Assembly: GCA_016794075.1 (NCBI GenBank) | Contig: JAEUKU010000139.1 | Location: 1 to 13,867, forward strand | From: Rhodospirillaceae bacterium | GTDB taxonomy: Bacteria > Pseudomonadota > Alphaproteobacteria > Dongiales > Dongiaceae | Direction: 5' to 3' | DNA length: 13,867 nt | Shown: positions 1-7,240 of the stretch, piece after piece | How the letters are laid out: each line of letters starts with the position of its first letter | How positions within the stretch are numbered: position 1 is the first letter of the stretch | The notes under the pieces: model-generated | Told to the model about the DNA's origin: nothing | Database searches by the model: none | What the model saw: only the letters and a program-made list of their open reading frames with translations | Translations under genes and position numbers: made by a program

Positions 1-170
1 TGCACGACCTTGTGGCCATAGCTGGGCAGGAATTGCGGCGCCAGCTGGTCGAACATGATGTAGAGGATGTTCGGGCGTTTGTTGCGCGACACCGGGGGCG
101 TGCGGGAAGCGGAGCGGGCGTTCTTGGCGGGCATGTCGGACGGCACCTTCACCTTCGAGCGTCGGAGCAT
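1..170 (-). CDS. Sulfatase / alkaline phosphatase superfamily enzyme, N-terminal fragment (possibly choline-sulfatase type)
   Basis: Partial gene running off the left edge; only about 56 N-terminal codons are visible. After a basic, Ser/Pro/Arg-rich stretch of about 30 residues, the protein reads RPNILYIMFDQLAPQFLPSY, the characteristic first strand of the sulfatase fold. In this family the Asp of the DQL/DD segment is a metal ligand of the active site that hydrolyses sulfate or phosphonate esters. The DQLxPxFLPxYG pattern resembles choline-sulfatase-like members more than arylsulfatases, but this is a weak inference. The catalytic formylglycine Cys/Ser lies outside the window. I took the ATG ending at 168; a second in-frame ATG at 134-132 would remove 12 residues. 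Neither start has a strong ribosome binding site. The basic leader lacks a hydrophobic core, so it is not an evident signal peptide. The gene diverges from the PAS gene at 338. Confidence 0.75.
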   Translation of the reverse strand, partial: MLRRSKVKVPSDMPAKNARSASRTPPVSRNKRPNILYIMFDQLAPQFLPSYGHKVV

Positions 171-337
171 AGTGGCGATCCGCTGCGCCTGAATATGCCG
201 ATCCCGGCCTTCCCTTGCGGGCCAGCGACAGCGACGCGCAATTCCACCCCTTCGGGATCGCCCGCTAAAGCCTATGGTTGTGTGCGGCGGACGAGGTTTG
301 CTAGTAATTCGCCATCCTTGGCGGCAACCGGCGAGCG

Positions 338-811
338 ATGAATCAGGTGCTGGAGATCGCGGCGGACGGCCTGACTCAGCGGGCAATCCGGAACGTCTAC
401 CAATACTGGCTCGACAAGCGCCGAGGTCGCCCGATGCCGGCGCGTGCCGACATCGACGCCCTGGACGTCGGCTACGCGCTCGGGAACATCTCCCTGGTGG
501 ACGTCGTGCGGGAGCCGCGCCTCCGTTTCCGGTTCCGGCTGGACGGCTCAAATCTGGTCGCCCTGACCGGATTTGATCTTACCAATACCTTCGCCGACGA
601 GTTCGAGCCCGGTCCGTATCGCGATTTCATGCTCGAGGTCTACCGGCGGATCGTTGCCGGACGGGCGCCGCTGTTCTTCCGCCACCAGGAGCAATGGCAA
701 TATTCCGGGATGCAGATGGAATCGGCCACACTGCCGCTGTCCTCGGACGGCGAGAACGTCGACATGATCATGGATGTGGTTTTTCCGACCGAGATTCACC
801 CAGTGCCATAG
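338..811 (+). CDS. Stand-alone PAS domain protein (PAS_5 / PF07310-like)
   Basis: A 157-residue soluble protein. Residues about 15-55 carry the family signature: a YWLDKRRGRPMPARADIDAL segment followed by a hydrophobic strand of the form ISLVDVV, then FRFRLDG. This resembles the short single-domain PAS proteins (PAS_5) that are very common in Rhodospirillales and Rhizobiales. The rest (DLTNTFADEFEP, then the YRRIVAGRAPLFFR helix and strand, ending in a VDMIMDVVFP strand) completes one PAS fold. There is no output domain, so the role is unknown; ligand sensing or protein interaction is an inference from the fold. The ATG at 338 is preceded by only a weak GGCGAGCG. A poor promoter candidate, TTGTGT at 278-283 and TAGTAA at 302-307 with an 18-base spacer, lies upstream. 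It is transcribed alone; the next gene starts 361 bases later. Confidence 0.8.
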   Translation: MNQVLEIAADGLTQRAIRNVYQYWLDKRRGRPMPARADIDALDVGYALGNISLVDVVREPRLRFRFRLDGSNLVALTGFDLTNTFADEFEPGPYRDFMLEVYRRIVAGRAPLFFRHQEQWQYSGMQMESATLPLSSDGENVDMIMDVVFPTEIHPVP

Positions 812-1172
812 GGATCGGTTCCGCGACAGGGCCGCTCCCGATCGCGCGCTATGCCCCGGAAAACCATTGATTCCGGAGGCGCATGGCTGCCCTGCATCCA
901 GATTCATTGACTTTTAACCGCCATCCCCGCATGGTCCCTCCGCCGAGGCCGTCAGGGCCTCTTCTCTCGCGACAGCGCGCAGGATTGTTTCGGTCTTTCG
1001 ACCGGTCCCTCCGTCCCGAGATCCTGATCTCCAACTTTTCCCTGCACTAGCGCGCATGCCGGGTCTGAACCCGGGCCCTTCCCAGGAAGCGCCTTTATCC
1101 GTCCGCGTTTGCGCCGGCCGTGTGGCTGCGCGGCGAGCGCGACGACACACGAACTGAAAGAACGCAAACCAT
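812..1172. other. Non-coding region upstream of the RNA helicase gene, with three short hairpins
   Basis: 361 bases without a convincing gene. It contains three perfect short stem-loops. The first is GAGGCC/GGCCTC at 945-961, with a 5-base loop and a pyrimidine-rich tail. The second is CGGTC/GACCG at 991-1004 with loop TTTC. The third is CCGGGT/ACCCGG at 1059-1074 with loop CTGA. If transcription starts near the promoter candidate at 907-935, all three would lie in a 5' leader of more than 200 bases in front of the helicase start at 1173. The stems are short and the region is GC-rich, so chance is a real possibility. I found no riboswitch or RNA family I recognise here. Confidence 0.4.
907..935 (+). 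promoter_or_regulatory. Weak sigma-70 type promoter candidate for the RNA helicase gene
   Basis: TTGACT at 907-912 matches the -35 consensus in five of six positions. It is followed after 17 bases by CATGGT at 930-935, a poor -10 match of three in six. Alphaproteobacterial -10 boxes are often degenerate. It sits in the locally AT-rich patch ATTCATTGACTTTTAA, unusual for this GC-rich gap. The start of transcription is a guess. Confidence 0.25.
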
Positions 1173-3008
1173 ATGACTACGTTTTCCGATTTGAAGCTGA
1201 GCGCCCCCTTGCTGCAGGCGCTCGCCACCGAGGGCTATGAGACTCCGACGCCGATCCAGGCGCAGGCGATCCCGCCGCTGCTGGAGGGTCGCGACCTGCT
1301 CGGCATCGCCCAGACCGGCACCGGCAAGACCGCCGCATTCGCCCTGCCGCTGCTGCAGCGCCTGACCAGCACCGACCGGCGCGCCGCGCCGCGCAGTGTC
1401 CGCGCGCTGATCCTCACCCCCACGCGCGAACTCTGCGTCCAGATCCTCGATTCCTTCCGCAGCTACGGTCGGCATCTGCGCCTCAGCCGCGTCGCCATCT
1501 ATGGCGGCGTCAGCCAGGGTCCGCAGGTCCAGGCGCTGTCGCGCGGCGTCGACGTGCTGGTCGCCACGCCCGGCCGGCTGCTCGATCTGATGAACCAGGG
1601 CCAGGTGAAGTTCGATGGCCTCGAAGCCTTCGTTCTCGACGAGGCCGATCGCATGCTCGACATGGGCTTCATCCTGCCGGTGAAGCGCATCGTCGCCAAG
1701 ATCCCGGCGCAGCGCCAGACGCTGATGTTCTCGGCCACCATGCCGCAAGCGGTGCAGGGACTGGTGGCCAGCCTGCTGAAGGAGCCGGTGCGCGTCGAGG
1801 TGACGCCGGTGGCGACCACCGCCGAGCGCATCGCCCAGCGCGTGCATTTCGTCGAGAAGGCGAACAAGCGGGCGCTGCTCGAATCCCTGCTGGGCGACAA
1901 GGCGATCTCTCGCGCGCTCGTCTTCACCCGCACCAAGCACGGCGCAAACAAAGTGGCCGAGGGTCTGGCCAAGGCCGGCGTCCGCGCCGATGCCATCCAC
2001 GGCAACAAGTCGCAGAACGCCCGCCAGAAGGCGCTGAACGATTTTCGCAGCGGCAAGGTCCGCGTGCTGGTGGCGACCGATATCGCCGCCCGCGGCATCG
2101 ACGTCGATGGCGTCACGCACGTCATCAACTACGATCTGCCGAACGAGCCGGAGAGCTACGTCCACCGCATCGGCCGCACCGCGCGCGCCGGCAACGAGGG
2201 CATCGCCATCTCGTTCTGCGACAGCGAAGAGCGCGCCTATCTGCGCGACATCGAGCGCACCATCCGCCAGGCGGTCCCGATTGACGCGGAGCATCCGTTC
2301 CATGCCGCGCACATTGCCGAAGGCAAGCGCGGCGGCGCCGGCGCGCCGCCGGCACGCGGCGGACGAGGCCGATCCGGTTCGAGCCAGGGTAATCACGGTT
2401 CGGGCAATCACGGTTCGGGCAGCCACGCGCAGGGCCATCGCGCCTCGGGTGGCGGCCGGCCGTCTCACGGGCATCATCGCGATGCCGACGCGAGCGCCGA
2501 GGGCAATGGTCACCGCGGCCGCCGCCCGGATCGCGATCACGCCCGCGCCGAGCAGCCGCGCCAGGGAGGCGTCGAGGGACGCGGCGAGCAGCGTCGCGAG
2601 CACCAGTTCCGCGACGGCCCGGCGCGCGATCGCCAACCCAATGATCGCCAGACCGGCGAAGGTCGCGGCCGCAACGAGCACAGCCGCAACGGGCACGCAC
2701 ATCCGCATGCCCAGCCCCGCGTCAAGGAAGCGCATGGCGACAACGGACATCGCGGTGGGTCGCGTCACGGCCAGCATGGCGCCGAGCGAGCGGCCCGGCA
2801 GGAGCCCGCACGGACCGAGGCGTCGCAGCACCGCGGCGCGCGGGTCGACGCGGCGAACGGCCATACCCCGCCCCGGCGTCCCAACCCGCATCGGCCGGCC
2901 GAAGGCGGCAATCAGAATGGTCGCGGCGGCCAAGGCCGCTCCGAGGCCCGCAACGGCAAGGGCAGTCAACGCCGTCCGCAGCGCTTCGAGCCGGTTCGCA
3001 TGGGCTGA
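1173..3008 (+). CDS. rhlE: DEAD-box ATP-dependent RNA helicase, RhlE-like, with long low-complexity tail
   Basis: Unwinds RNA duplexes using ATP; family members act in ribosome assembly and RNA turnover, often at low temperature. The motifs are all present: F4 and the Q-motif TPTPIQ (24-29), Walker A AQTGTGKT (46-53), PTREL (83-87), TPGR (132-135), DEAD (156-159), SAT (187-189), ARGID in the second RecA domain, and HRIGRTARAG (331-340). The two-domain core ends near residue 385 and looks closest to the RhlE branch. The remaining roughly 225 residues form a disordered tail very rich in Gly, Arg, His, Asn, Gln and Ala, with RGG-like and NHGSG repeats and almost no hydrophobic residues. At 611 residues it is longer than typical RhlE proteins of about 400-500. 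The ATG at 1173 begins the conserved MTTFSDLKLS and so fixes the start, although the upstream GAAAG is a weak ribosome binding site. It is a single-gene unit ending in the terminator at 3035. Confidence 0.93.
   Translation: MTTFSDLKLSAPLLQALATEGYETPTPIQAQAIPPLLEGRDLLGIAQTGTGKTAAFALPLLQRLTSTDRRAAPRSVRALILTPTRELCVQILDSFRSYGRHLRLSRVAIYGGVSQGPQVQALSRGVDVLVATPGRLLDLMNQGQVKFDGLEAFVLDEADRMLDMGFILPVKRIVAKIPAQRQTLMFSATMPQAVQGLVASLLKEPVRVEVTPVATTAERIAQRVHFVEKANKRALLESLLGDKAISRALVFTRTKHGANKVAEGLAKAGVRADAIHGNKSQNARQKALNDFRSGKVRVLVATDIAARGIDVDGVTHVINYDLPNEPESYVHRIGRTARAGNEGIAISFCDSEERAYLRDIERTIRQAVPIDAEHPFHAAHIAEGKRGGAGAPPARGGRGRSGSSQGNHGSGNHGSGSHAQGHRASGGGRPSHGHHRDADASAEGNGHRGRRPDRDHARAEQPRQGGVEGRGEQRREHQFRDGPARDRQPNDRQTGEGRGRNEHSRNGHAHPHAQPRVKEAHGDNGHRGGSRHGQHGAERAARQEPARTEASQHRGARVDAANGHTPPRRPNPHRPAEGGNQNGRGGQGRSEARNGKGSQRRPQRFEPVRMG
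2391..2435 (+). repeat. Tandem 15-base repeat in the helicase tail
   Basis: Two identical 15-base units (AATCACGGTTCGGGC at 2391-2405 and 2406-2420) are followed by a degenerate third unit at 2421-2435. They encode the pentapeptides NHGSG, NHGSG and SHAQG, residues 407-421 of the helicase. A fourth weaker pentapeptide, HRASG, follows. Identity at the DNA level of the first two units suggests recent slippage or duplication inside the disordered tail. Confidence 0.8.
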
Positions 3009-3034
3009 CGCAGAACACCACGCCTAAGACACGA

Positions 3035-3066
3035 AGCGCCGCCAGGAGACTGGCGGCGCTTTTTTT
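3035..3066 (+). terminator. Rho-independent terminator of the helicase gene
   Basis: A perfect 11-base-pair stem, AGCGCCGCCAG at 3035-3045 pairing with 3050-3060, closes on the tetraloop GAGA (a stable GNRA loop). It runs straight into seven T residues at 3060-3066. It starts 26 bases after the helicase stop codon. On the opposite strand the stem is not followed by a T run, so it serves the plus strand and also separates the helicase from the convergent kinase gene. Confidence 0.95.
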
Positions 3067-3077
3067 GCGCGCCGCCG

Positions 3078-6000
3078 CTATTCCGCCAGCGCGCGGCTGC
3101 GTGGCGCCGGAAGGATTCGGCTGGCCGGCAGGTGTATCGTTGTCGCGGTGCCGCGTCCGACCTCGCTGACGATCCGCAGCTCGCCGTCGTGCAGCTCGCA
3201 GAACGCCTTGGCAATGGAAAGTCCGAGGCCCGTACCCTCGTATTTGCGGACCAGCCAGTTCTCCAGCTGCACAAAAGGTTTCGCGACCTGCTCGATCTCG
3301 GCCGCGGACATGCCGATGCCGGAATCGATGACGGAGATATCGAGGCCGTCACCCGACAGTTCCGCCTTTACGCGCACCGTCCCACCGCGCGGTGTGAATT
3401 TCACGGCGTTGGACAACAGATTGAGCAGCGCCTGCTTCAGCAGGCGCTCGTCGCCCAGAATCTTCGGCAGAGACGGCAGAATCTCCGATGTCAGCGAGAG
3501 CCCATTGGCGTTGGACTTTCCGCGCACGAGGATCAGGCAGGAATCGATGAGACTCTCGATTTCGAGCTCGCTTTCGCTGAGGGTCGTCTGACCGGCCTCG
3601 ACCCGGCTCAAGTCGAGAATGTCGTTGATGATCGCCAGGAGATGCCGGCCGCTTTCGTGGATGTCGTTGCTGTACTCCTGGTAGATGGGCGCCCCCAGCG
3701 GCCCCATCAGCTCGCCTTTCATGACCTCGGAGAAGCCGATGATCGCGTTCAGTGGGGTGCGCAGCTCGTGGCTGACATTCGCCAGGAACTGCGACTTGGC
3801 GCGGTTCGCCATCTCGGCGTCCAACTGCGCCCGGCGCAGGGCGTTCTCCGTCCGCTTGCGTTCCGTGATATCCTGGATGGTGCCGAAGGCGGCGACCAGG
3901 CGGCCGGATTCGTCATAGTTGCGCTGGCCGAGCTCGGAGACGATGGCGATGGTGCCGTCCCCGCGAAGGATACGGTACTCGATCCCGTATTCCTTGTCCT
4001 GGACGGCGGCCGAACGGACGAATTCCTGCATCACCCGCGCTTGGTCGTCCGGGTGCACGAAACGCGTGACGAGCTCCCTGATCGTAAGGTCGAGTTCCTG
4101 TGCGGCGACGCCGAAAAAGGTCGCCGCGGTTTCGGAGAGCGTCAATCGCGCATCCGGCCAGCTGTCAGCAGGTCCGGTGGCGTTCCAGTGGATGATGCCG
4201 GCGACGCTTTCCGCCCGGCGATAGCGGGACTCGCTTTCGCGCAGTGCCTGCTCGCGCGACTTCTCCTCGGTGATGTCGACCATCACGCCATACAGCCATT
4301 TCTGGCCGTCGTCGCCCCGGATCACGGTGATCAGATCGCGGATCCACACCACGCGGCCGTCGGCGGCGATCAGGCGGTATTCGAGGTTGTGGTCGATGCC
4401 TTCCTTGGCGCGCTCCTCGCCCTCGCGAATGACGCGCGCGCGGTCCTCCGGGTGCAGGCGCTGCGGCCACAGATCCTTGCCCACCCAATCGGCCGGCGTG
4501 AACCCGACGATCCGCTCGATCTGGGGGCCGACATAGGTGATGCGGAAGGTGGTGACGTCCGCCTCCCAGGGCACGGCGCGCGAGGATTCCGCCAGCGCGC
4601 GGAAGCGCTCTTCGCTGCGGCGGAGCGCGATCTCCGTATCCTTGACGCCGGTGATGTCGAGATGGGTGCCGATCATGCGCGTCGGCTTCCCGTCCTCGGT
4701 GCGCTGGACGATGCGGCCGCGGCTGAGCAGCCAGCGCCAGCCGCCCTGCTTGACGCGAAGGCGATAGATCGCTTCGAACACGTCGGCCGAGGTATCCAGA
4801 TAAGAGGCGAACTTGCTGCGCACTGCCGCCAGATCGTCCGGGTGCACCATGCTGTCCCACGCCTCGATCGTCGGCGCCACCTCGTCCGGCGTGTAGCCCA
4901 GCTTGCGCAGCATCGTCGCATCGAAATGAAAGGCGCCCGTCCGCAGGTCGCAGTCCCACGGCCCGACGCCGGTGCTCTCCAAGGTCAGTTGCAGCCGTTC
5001 GTCGCTGCGCCGCAGTTCCTCGGTGACGCGCTGCTGCTCCACGTCCGCCTGGATTGCGGCCATGACCGCGCCGCAGGCGCCGCTCAGCGGTGCGAGGAAG
5101 TCGACGACCTCGTGGTCATAGCCGCCCTGCCGGTTGGCCAAGCCCACCATGCCGATCATCGCCTTGCCGGAGAACAGCGGAATGCCGAGAAATGCCTCCA
5201 GCTGCGGATGGCCGGGCGGCAGGCCGCCGCGCCGCGGATCGTCGCCGGGTGAATTGGCGATCACCGCCTGCTCGGTCCGCATGACGGCGCCGAACAGCGT
5301 GTCCAGGTTGCGGAACTCGAAGCCGCCCGTCAGGCTCTGCGCATAAAGCTGGCGCGAATGGTCGTCCCAGGCGATGTCGGTCAAGGCATGGACCTTCAGG
5401 TAGCGCTCGCCGGCGGCGTCACTCAGCATCTCGCCGATGAAGCCGTACGCGCTGCCGGTCATCTGCAGCAGGATGCTCAGCATCTGCTCGTAGGCGGGCT
5501 TGCGGGTCACGCCGGCGATGTAGCTGCCCTGGATCTGGCGCACCGCGTCGAACAGGGCGTTGGCGCTGTCGATCTTGGTCTTGGCTTCGACCTCGGCGGT
5601 GATGTCGCGCGCGGTGCCGCGATAGCCGAGGAATCCGCCTTCGGTGTCGAACAGCGGATGCCCGCTGATGCTGGCGTGATGGCGCCGCCCGGATGCACCG
5701 ACATAGGAGAAGGTGAATTCGCGAAACGTCTGGCGCGCATCGAGCAGCTCGCGGTAGCGCTGCCAGACCGGGTCGGCGGGATCGGTGCCTGGCATCTCCC
5801 AGCGCTTCAGGCCGATCAGATCGGATCCGATCAGGCCGCCCGCCGGCATGCGGCCGGTATCCATGGTGAAGCGGTACTGGTCGTCGATTTCCCACAGCCA
5901 ATCCGCCGCCGCTTCGCTGAACTCCTGCAGGCGTTCCTCATTGGCCTTCAGCGCCGCTTGGGTGGCCGCGTGTTCCGCCGCCCTGGCTTCGAAGGCGCGG

Positions 6001-6101
6001 GTGGCGTCGGCAAGGCGGCGGGCGCGGCGCAGCAGGTGCAGCTGCCAGCCGCCGAGCGCCAGAGCGGCGAGCAACAGACCGGTGACAGCTGGTGTGATCA
6101 C
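3078..6101 (-). CDS. Membrane-anchored multi-sensor histidine kinase (PAS-GAF-PAS-PAS-PAS-HisKA-HATPase)
   Basis: A 1007-residue sensor kinase. One N-terminal transmembrane helix (about residues 5-22) is followed by a basic stop and a helical linker. Next come PAS 1 (about 55-170, ending GTARDIT), a GAF-like domain (about 180-350) and three more PAS/PAC units (about 365-490, 495-620 and 625-755). The PAC ends of these last three are visible as IGTHLDIT, YGVMVDIT and FGTIQDIT. The HisKA H-box is FLANVSHELRTPLNAIIGFS with phospho-acceptor His778. The HATPase has the N box NLLSNAVKF (Asn898), G1 DSGIGM (926-931) and G2 GTGLGL (956-961). There is no receiver domain, and no response regulator lies in the window. 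With no periplasmic loop, sensing is probably cytoplasmic. The start is GTG at 6101, preceded by GGGAGG about ten bases upstream. The signal is unknown. It ends 11 bases from the terminator of the convergent helicase. Confidence 0.9.
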   Translation of the reverse strand: MITPAVTGLLLAALALGGWQLHLLRRARRLADATRAFEARAAEHAATQAALKANEERLQEFSEAAADWLWEIDDQYRFTMDTGRMPAGGLIGSDLIGLKRWEMPGTDPADPVWQRYRELLDARQTFREFTFSYVGASGRRHHASISGHPLFDTEGGFLGYRGTARDITAEVEAKTKIDSANALFDAVRQIQGSYIAGVTRKPAYEQMLSILLQMTGSAYGFIGEMLSDAAGERYLKVHALTDIAWDDHSRQLYAQSLTGGFEFRNLDTLFGAVMRTEQAVIANSPGDDPRRGGLPPGHPQLEAFLGIPLFSGKAMIGMVGLANRQGGYDHEVVDFLAPLSGACGAVMAAIQADVEQQRVTEELRRSDERLQLTLESTGVGPWDCDLRTGAFHFDATMLRKLGYTPDEVAPTIEAWDSMVHPDDLAAVRSKFASYLDTSADVFEAIYRLRVKQGGWRWLLSRGRIVQRTEDGKPTRMIGTHLDITGVKDTEIALRRSEERFRALAESSRAVPWEADVTTFRITYVGPQIERIVGFTPADWVGKDLWPQRLHPEDRARVIREGEERAKEGIDHNLEYRLIAADGRVVWIRDLITVIRGDDGQKWLYGVMVDITEEKSREQALRESESRYRRAESVAGIIHWNATGPADSWPDARLTLSETAATFFGVAAQELDLTIRELVTRFVHPDDQARVMQEFVRSAAVQDKEYGIEYRILRGDGTIAIVSELGQRNYDESGRLVAAFGTIQDITERKRTENALRRAQLDAEMANRAKSQFLANVSHELRTPLNAIIGFSEVMKGELMGPLGAPIYQEYSNDIHESGRHLLAIINDILDLSRVEAGQTTLSESELEIESLIDSCLILVRGKSNANGLSLTSEILPSLPKILGDERLLKQALLNLLSNAVKFTPRGGTVRVKAELSGDGLDISVIDSGIGMSAAEIEQVAKPFVQLENWLVRKYEGTGLGLSIAKAFCELHDGELRIVSEVGRGTATTIHLPASRILPAPRSRALAE

Positions 6102-6346
6102 AATGCGGCCGCCTCCCGCCGGAGGAACGGGCGTGCGCCCCTGCCGGACGGCCGTGCAGGCCGGCGCGTCGTCAGGGCCGGCAGGTGGGTTTCAGGAACG
6201 GTCATTGCGCCATGCTGGACGGTCGGTCGATGGAGAACGATCATGGGCCGATCACGGTTAATACTCTGTTGCCGGCTGGGGCATCGGCCGGGCCGCCGCG
6301 TGAGATATCAACCATTTGATCTAGCGTGGCAATTCGGCCTTCTGAC
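6102..6346. other. Intergenic region between the DUF3750 gene and the histidine kinase
   Basis: 245 bases holding no convincing gene. It is the probable location of the kinase promoter, but I see no good -35/-10 pair. A locally AT-rich inverted repeat, ATCAA-CCAT-TTGAT, lies at about 6307-6320, near the end of the upstream gene. It could be a protein-binding site or a short hairpin. No T-tract terminator is visible for the DUF3750 gene. Confidence 0.3.
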
Positions 6347-7117
6347 CTAGTCGCCCGCCGCTTCCGCGGAACCGCCGGCCAGGGTGGCCCGCCCGAGGCC
6401 GGGCAGGCGCAGCCCGGCGGGCCGGAAATCGATGCCGAAAGCGAGGCCGAGCAGGTTGACCTCCACGCCGTCCTCCAGGCCGATTGTCATGCCCGCCAGG
6501 CCCAGAGCCGACACCTGGAACCCCGTGCCGCTGGGGGATCGGCCGAGCGGCTCATACCAGGGGCGGTAGTCCTTGCCGATGGCGGTCGTGGGCAGATCGA
6601 GGCGCATTTCCGGCACGCTGCGCGCGATATGGGCGATGAAGGTGTTGCTGTTGGGGCCAGGCCAGGTCCTATACTCGTCCTTGTAGGGATAAGAGGCGAC
6701 CGCCGCCTCGATGCGGTCGATCAGCGTAGCCGCCTTCGCGCCCCGGAAATCCACGAGCAGCTCCGGCTTGGCGCCATACCAGAGTCCATCGGCCAGGCCG
6801 TAATTGGCCCGCAGCTTGGTGCCGCCGCCCCAGCCGACAACCTCGTAACGGGTATAGCTGTCCGCACCTTCGCGCTTCAGCGCGATCCAGGGATGGATCG
6901 CGAAGATGCCGCGCCAGCTGAAGGCGCGTGCCGCATAGACCTGGACCACGGCCTCCGGCGTCGTCGCCGGATCCGGCGCCAGGCCGGAGGAATGCCGCGG
7001 TGCCTGGCTCCACGACCAGGCCGGCGGCGCATAGCGCAGATAGCTGATCCCCAGCGGCAGGACGATCCAGGCGCCCAGGATCAGCAAGGTCAGCATCAGG
7101 CGGCGTCTCTTCATCAC
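6347..7117 (-). CDS. DUF3750 family membrane-anchored protein of unknown function
   Basis: A 256-residue protein with a basic start (MMKRRR) and one hydrophobic segment, residues about 7-25. The segment is followed by a probable periplasmic domain, so it is an N-terminal anchor or uncleaved signal. The stretches AVVQVYAARAFSWRGIFAIH and YTRYEVVGWGGGT, and the segment around YPYKDEYRTWPGPNSNTFIAHI, match my memory of DUF3750 (PF12570). The conserved His, Trp and Asn of the last segment (WPGPNSNTFIAH) could suggest a catalytic or binding site, but no activity is known to me. The start is either GTG at 7117 or the adjacent ATG at 7114; a GGGAGCG lies about ten bases upstream. It is 123 bases downstream of the PanB-like gene on the same strand, so read-through from that operon is possible but not shown. 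Confidence 0.8.
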   Translation of the reverse strand: MMKRRRLMLTLLILGAWIVLPLGISYLRYAPPAWSWSQAPRHSSGLAPDPATTPEAVVQVYAARAFSWRGIFAIHPWIALKREGADSYTRYEVVGWGGGTKLRANYGLADGLWYGAKPELLVDFRGAKAATLIDRIEAAVASYPYKDEYRTWPGPNSNTFIAHIARSVPEMRLDLPTTAIGKDYRPWYEPLGRSPSGTGFQVSALGLAGMTIGLEDGVEVNLLGLAFGIDFRPAGLRLPGLGRATLAGGSAEAAGD

Positions 7118-7240
7118 AAAGGTCGCGCTCCCGCACGGCGGTACCGGCTCTTCATCCGGTGCGCGATCCTAGCCTGCCGCAGGGGGAGGATGGAATGGCG
7201 CCTCTGTCACGCGCGGCCACATCTCGGCGAGGGGCTCGGA

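Noticed and set aside
945..967. Hairpin with pyrimidine tail as a terminator of the PAS gene
   Set aside because: The stem has only six pairs and the tail (TTCTCTC) is not a T run; it is more than 130 bases after the stop codon.
1095..2969. A 624-codon open frame on the minus strand opposite the helicase
   Set aside because: Composition is Ala/Arg/Val-rich with no recognisable domain, and it mirrors the helicase codons. Long antisense frames are expected in DNA this GC-rich, and the plus-strand gene has every helicase motif.
3132..5252. A 706-codon open frame on the plus strand opposite the histidine kinase
   Set aside because: Arg/Ala/Asp-rich translation with no domain; the minus strand encodes a clear kinase throughout. 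It is a GC-bias shadow.
7141..7160. Short inverted repeat ACCGG/CCGGT behind the PanB-like gene as a terminator
   Set aside because: Only five base pairs with an eight-base loop and no T tract on either strand.
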